In this document: positions 5,693 to 7,500 of the stretch, in pieces
How the letters are laid out: each line of letters opens with the position of its first letter
Numbering within the stretch: the stretch's first letter is position 1
From: an uncultured Pelagibacteraceae bacterium
GTDB lineage: Bacteria > Pseudomonadota > Alphaproteobacteria > Pelagibacterales > Pelagibacteraceae
DNA length: 7,500 nucleotides
Reading direction: 5' to 3'
Assembly (NCBI GenBank): GCA_902633885.1
Contig: CACPIK010000002.1
Location: 1-7,500 of the forward strand
The notes under the pieces: model-generated
What the model saw: only the letters and a program-made list of their open reading frames with translations
Databases searched by the model: none
What the model was told of the DNA's origin: nothing
Translations under genes and position numbers: made by a program

Positions 5693-7174
5693 TTAAATAA
5701 CAACTTTATCCGGCATCACTAGCCCAGGAGCTTTTGATTGGAATTCCGGAACTTGTTTAGGGTTAGTTTTCCAGTATTTTGTTCTTAATTTATCAAATTT
5801 ATCTCTCCAAACATACAAATCTTCGACATCCATATTGTAAGGCTTGATCACAAAGTCTCTTTGTACAAGACTTTGTGGTGTTTTCCAAAGTTCGTCGTAA
5901 TTTGTTTCCTTAATAAACAATCTGTCTTTAACAACTTGCTTAAATAATTTAGTGCCTGGAAAAGGAATTAGCGTTGCAACCGTAGCCTTATCCAATTGCA
6001 GATCCTCAATCATATCATATGAGTTTTGCAATGTTTCGTTTGTTTCCTCAGGGAATCCCATTATAAACATTCCAGTTGCCATAATGTTGTGTTTTTTAAA
6101 TAACTTAACAACTTCATAAATTTTTTTTCTGTCTAAAACTTTTTGAATAATTTCATTTCTCATATAATCATCACCATGTTCTATTGCTAAGTTAGCATAT
6201 ACGAATCCTGCCTCTGCCATTCTAGCTATAACATCTTCTCTAAGTGAATTGATCCATAAGCCGTTTGCTGCATCAAACATAATATTAAGTTTTCTTTTAA
6301 TAATTTCATCACAAACTCCCATAATAAGAGGTCTGTTTAAAGTTAACTGATCGTCTCTAAATGAAAAATAATTTACTTCATGACTTTTATTTAAATATTC
6401 CATTTCGTCAACTATTGCTTTAACACTTCTCTTTCTATGTTTTTTTCCCATTACCATAAATAAATCGCAAAAATTACATGACAGAGGGCAGGCTCTTGAG
6501 GTAAAAACAGCCGCCATATATTTCAATGGTAAATCTTTTGGATTGTAATAGTGGTCTAGGTTCATTCCAAATTTTTTAAAATCAACCAAATCCCAAGCCG
6601 GCAAAGGTAATGTATCAAGATCTTCAACATAATTTGACTCTCTGTTGATTTTAACTTTTCCTTCACTGTTCCTAAAAGCAAAAGACTTAATTGAGGTTAA
6701 TAAGTTTTCACTATTTTTTTCTAATGCTTTAACAAGAGAAATTAATGAATTCTCACCTTCGCCAATCGCTATATAGTCAATTTCTTTACAATGAGTTAAT
6801 ATTTCTTTTGGATAAGTTGTTGGATGTATTCCTCCTATCGCAACTTTTAAATTTGGAGAATGTGATTTAACTGTTTTTGCATATTCTAAAACATCAGGAA
6901 ATGCTCCAGAAAAAAGACAGTTTATACCAACAAGGTCAGGTTTTTTCTCATCTAATGTTTTCTTGATAACTTTCTTACAATAATCAATATAATTTTCACG
7001 ATGTTCGTCGGTTTCAGTATTATTAAAATCAAGTAGAATTGGTTCGTGATTGTATTGTCTAAGAATTGAGGCTAGATGCAAAAGAGCAGCAGAAGGAATA
7101 AAATCTCCTCTAGGAACAACAATGTGTCCACTCGTGATTCTTTGAAAATATGGCGCAATAAGCAAAACTTTCAT
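5693..7174 (-). CDS. Cobalamin-binding-domain radical SAM protein (class B type)
   Basis: This is a full-length (493 aa) B12-binding-domain radical SAM enzyme. The N-terminal domain (about 1-160) opens with MKVLLIAPYF. It contains GGIHPT (114-119) and AIGEGE (136-141), which mark the cobalamin-binding Rossmann fold; the DxHxxG motif for His-on binding is not seen. A linker with DTLPLPAWDLV leads to the radical SAM barrel, whose CxxxCxxC cluster is Cys229, Cys233 and Cys236 (ACPLSCNFC). Downstream, FSFRDDQLTLN, the LAIEHGDD block and GMFIMGFPEET are typical of the BchE/hopanoid-type group. Relatives carry out methylations, cyclisations or lipid modifications; the substrate here is unknown. The ATG at 7174-7172 follows purine-rich AAGAAAGA (7179-7186) with 4 bases between, and the conserved N-terminus supports this start. 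It is the first protein gene after the 23S rRNA. It is noticeably richer in G+C and poorer in Lys/Asn than genes to its left, suggesting a more conserved, resident gene. Confidence 0.9.
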   Translation of the reverse strand: MKVLLIAPYFQRITSGHIVVPRGDFIPSAALLHLASILRQYNHEPILLDFNNTETDEHRENYIDYCKKVIKKTLDEKKPDLVGINCLFSGAFPDVLEYAKTVKSHSPNLKVAIGGIHPTTYPKEILTHCKEIDYIAIGEGENSLISLVKALEKNSENLLTSIKSFAFRNSEGKVKINRESNYVEDLDTLPLPAWDLVDFKKFGMNLDHYYNPKDLPLKYMAAVFTSRACPLSCNFCDLFMVMGKKHRKRSVKAIVDEMEYLNKSHEVNYFSFRDDQLTLNRPLIMGVCDEIIKRKLNIMFDAANGLWINSLREDVIARMAEAGFVYANLAIEHGDDYMRNEIIQKVLDRKKIYEVVKLFKKHNIMATGMFIMGFPEETNETLQNSYDMIEDLQLDKATVATLIPFPGTKLFKQVVKDRLFIKETNYDELWKTPQSLVQRDFVIKPYNMDVEDLYVWRDKFDKLRTKYWKTNPKQVPEFQSKAPGLVMPDKVVI

Positions 7175-7209
7175 AATATCTTTCTTAAAATGACAATATA
7201 TTAACTAAC

Positions 7210-7236
7210 ATTATATCAATATCAAAGTTTTGTAAA
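7210..7236 (-). promoter_or_regulatory. Candidate promoter for the radical SAM-methyltransferase unit
   Basis: On the - strand a perfect TATAAT -10 element (7215-7210) is preceded, with a 15-bp spacer, by TTTACA (7236-7231), 5 of 6 matches to the -35 consensus. The spacer is shorter than the ideal 17. The expected start near 7203 would give a leader of about 30 bases before the ATG at 7174. If real, the protein genes have their own promoter instead of relying only on read-through from the rRNA genes. Chance matches are likely in such AT-rich DNA. Confidence 0.4.
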
Positions 7237-7253
7237 AATTTTTTTCAGTGCAT

Positions 7254-7500
<247 letters not shown>

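Noticed and set aside
7235..7250. Rho-independent terminator after 23S, at the A-run/T-run AAAAAAATTTTT
   Set aside because: The sequence is self-complementary but has no GC stem or loop of useful size. It is better explained by AT richness.
7175..7253. 5S rRNA or tRNA gene between the 23S and the radical SAM gene
   Set aside because: Only about 79 AT-rich bases are available. No conserved 5S or tRNA sequence is visible.

Overview
The window looks like a very AT-rich alphaproteobacterial genome, most likely SAR11 (Pelagibacterales). The basis is extreme A+T content, Lys/Asn/Ile-rich proteins, almost no Shine-Dalgarno motifs, short gene spacing, and a 23S rRNA 3' end of alphaproteobacterial type at the right edge. 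The taxonomic call is an inference. It is strengthened by the fact that no 5S rRNA gene follows the 23S. In Pelagibacter a hypervariable region rich in surface-glycan genes is known to lie between the 16S/23S genes and the 5S gene, and this window matches one end of such a region.

Layout: (1) Bases 1-5002 hold five + strand genes in a tight run: the C-terminal part of an aldo/keto reductase (cut by the left edge), a DegT/PseC-type sugar aminotransferase, a class III (glutamate-1-semialdehyde aminomutase-like) aminotransferase, a metallo-beta-lactamase-fold protein resembling the non-Rieske part of CMP-Neu5Ac hydroxylase, and a PseF/NeuA-type CMP-sugar synthetase. (2) Bases 4995-7174 hold two - strand genes: a class I SAM methyltransferase, which overlaps the cytidylyltransferase tail to tail by 8 bp, and a cobalamin-binding-domain radical SAM protein. 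(3) Bases about 7254-7500 are the 3' end of 23S rRNA on the - strand, so the radical SAM and methyltransferase genes lie directly downstream of the rRNA genes, where 5S would normally be.

How the genes work together: the + strand genes look like part of a pathway for a pseudaminic/legionaminic-like nonulosonic acid, or another CMP-activated sugar, for the cell surface. PseC-type transamination and PseF-type CMP activation are the recognisable canonical steps. The second aminotransferase, the aldo/keto reductase and the metallo-beta-lactamase-fold protein are accessory steps of unknown chemistry. The dehydratase, acetyltransferase, UDP-hydrolase and synthase of a full pathway are not in the window and could lie to the left. 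The - strand pair may be a separate unit with its own promoter just after the 23S. The radical SAM gene is clearly richer in G+C than everything to its left, so the change to variable, AT-rich cargo seems to fall between it and the methyltransferase.
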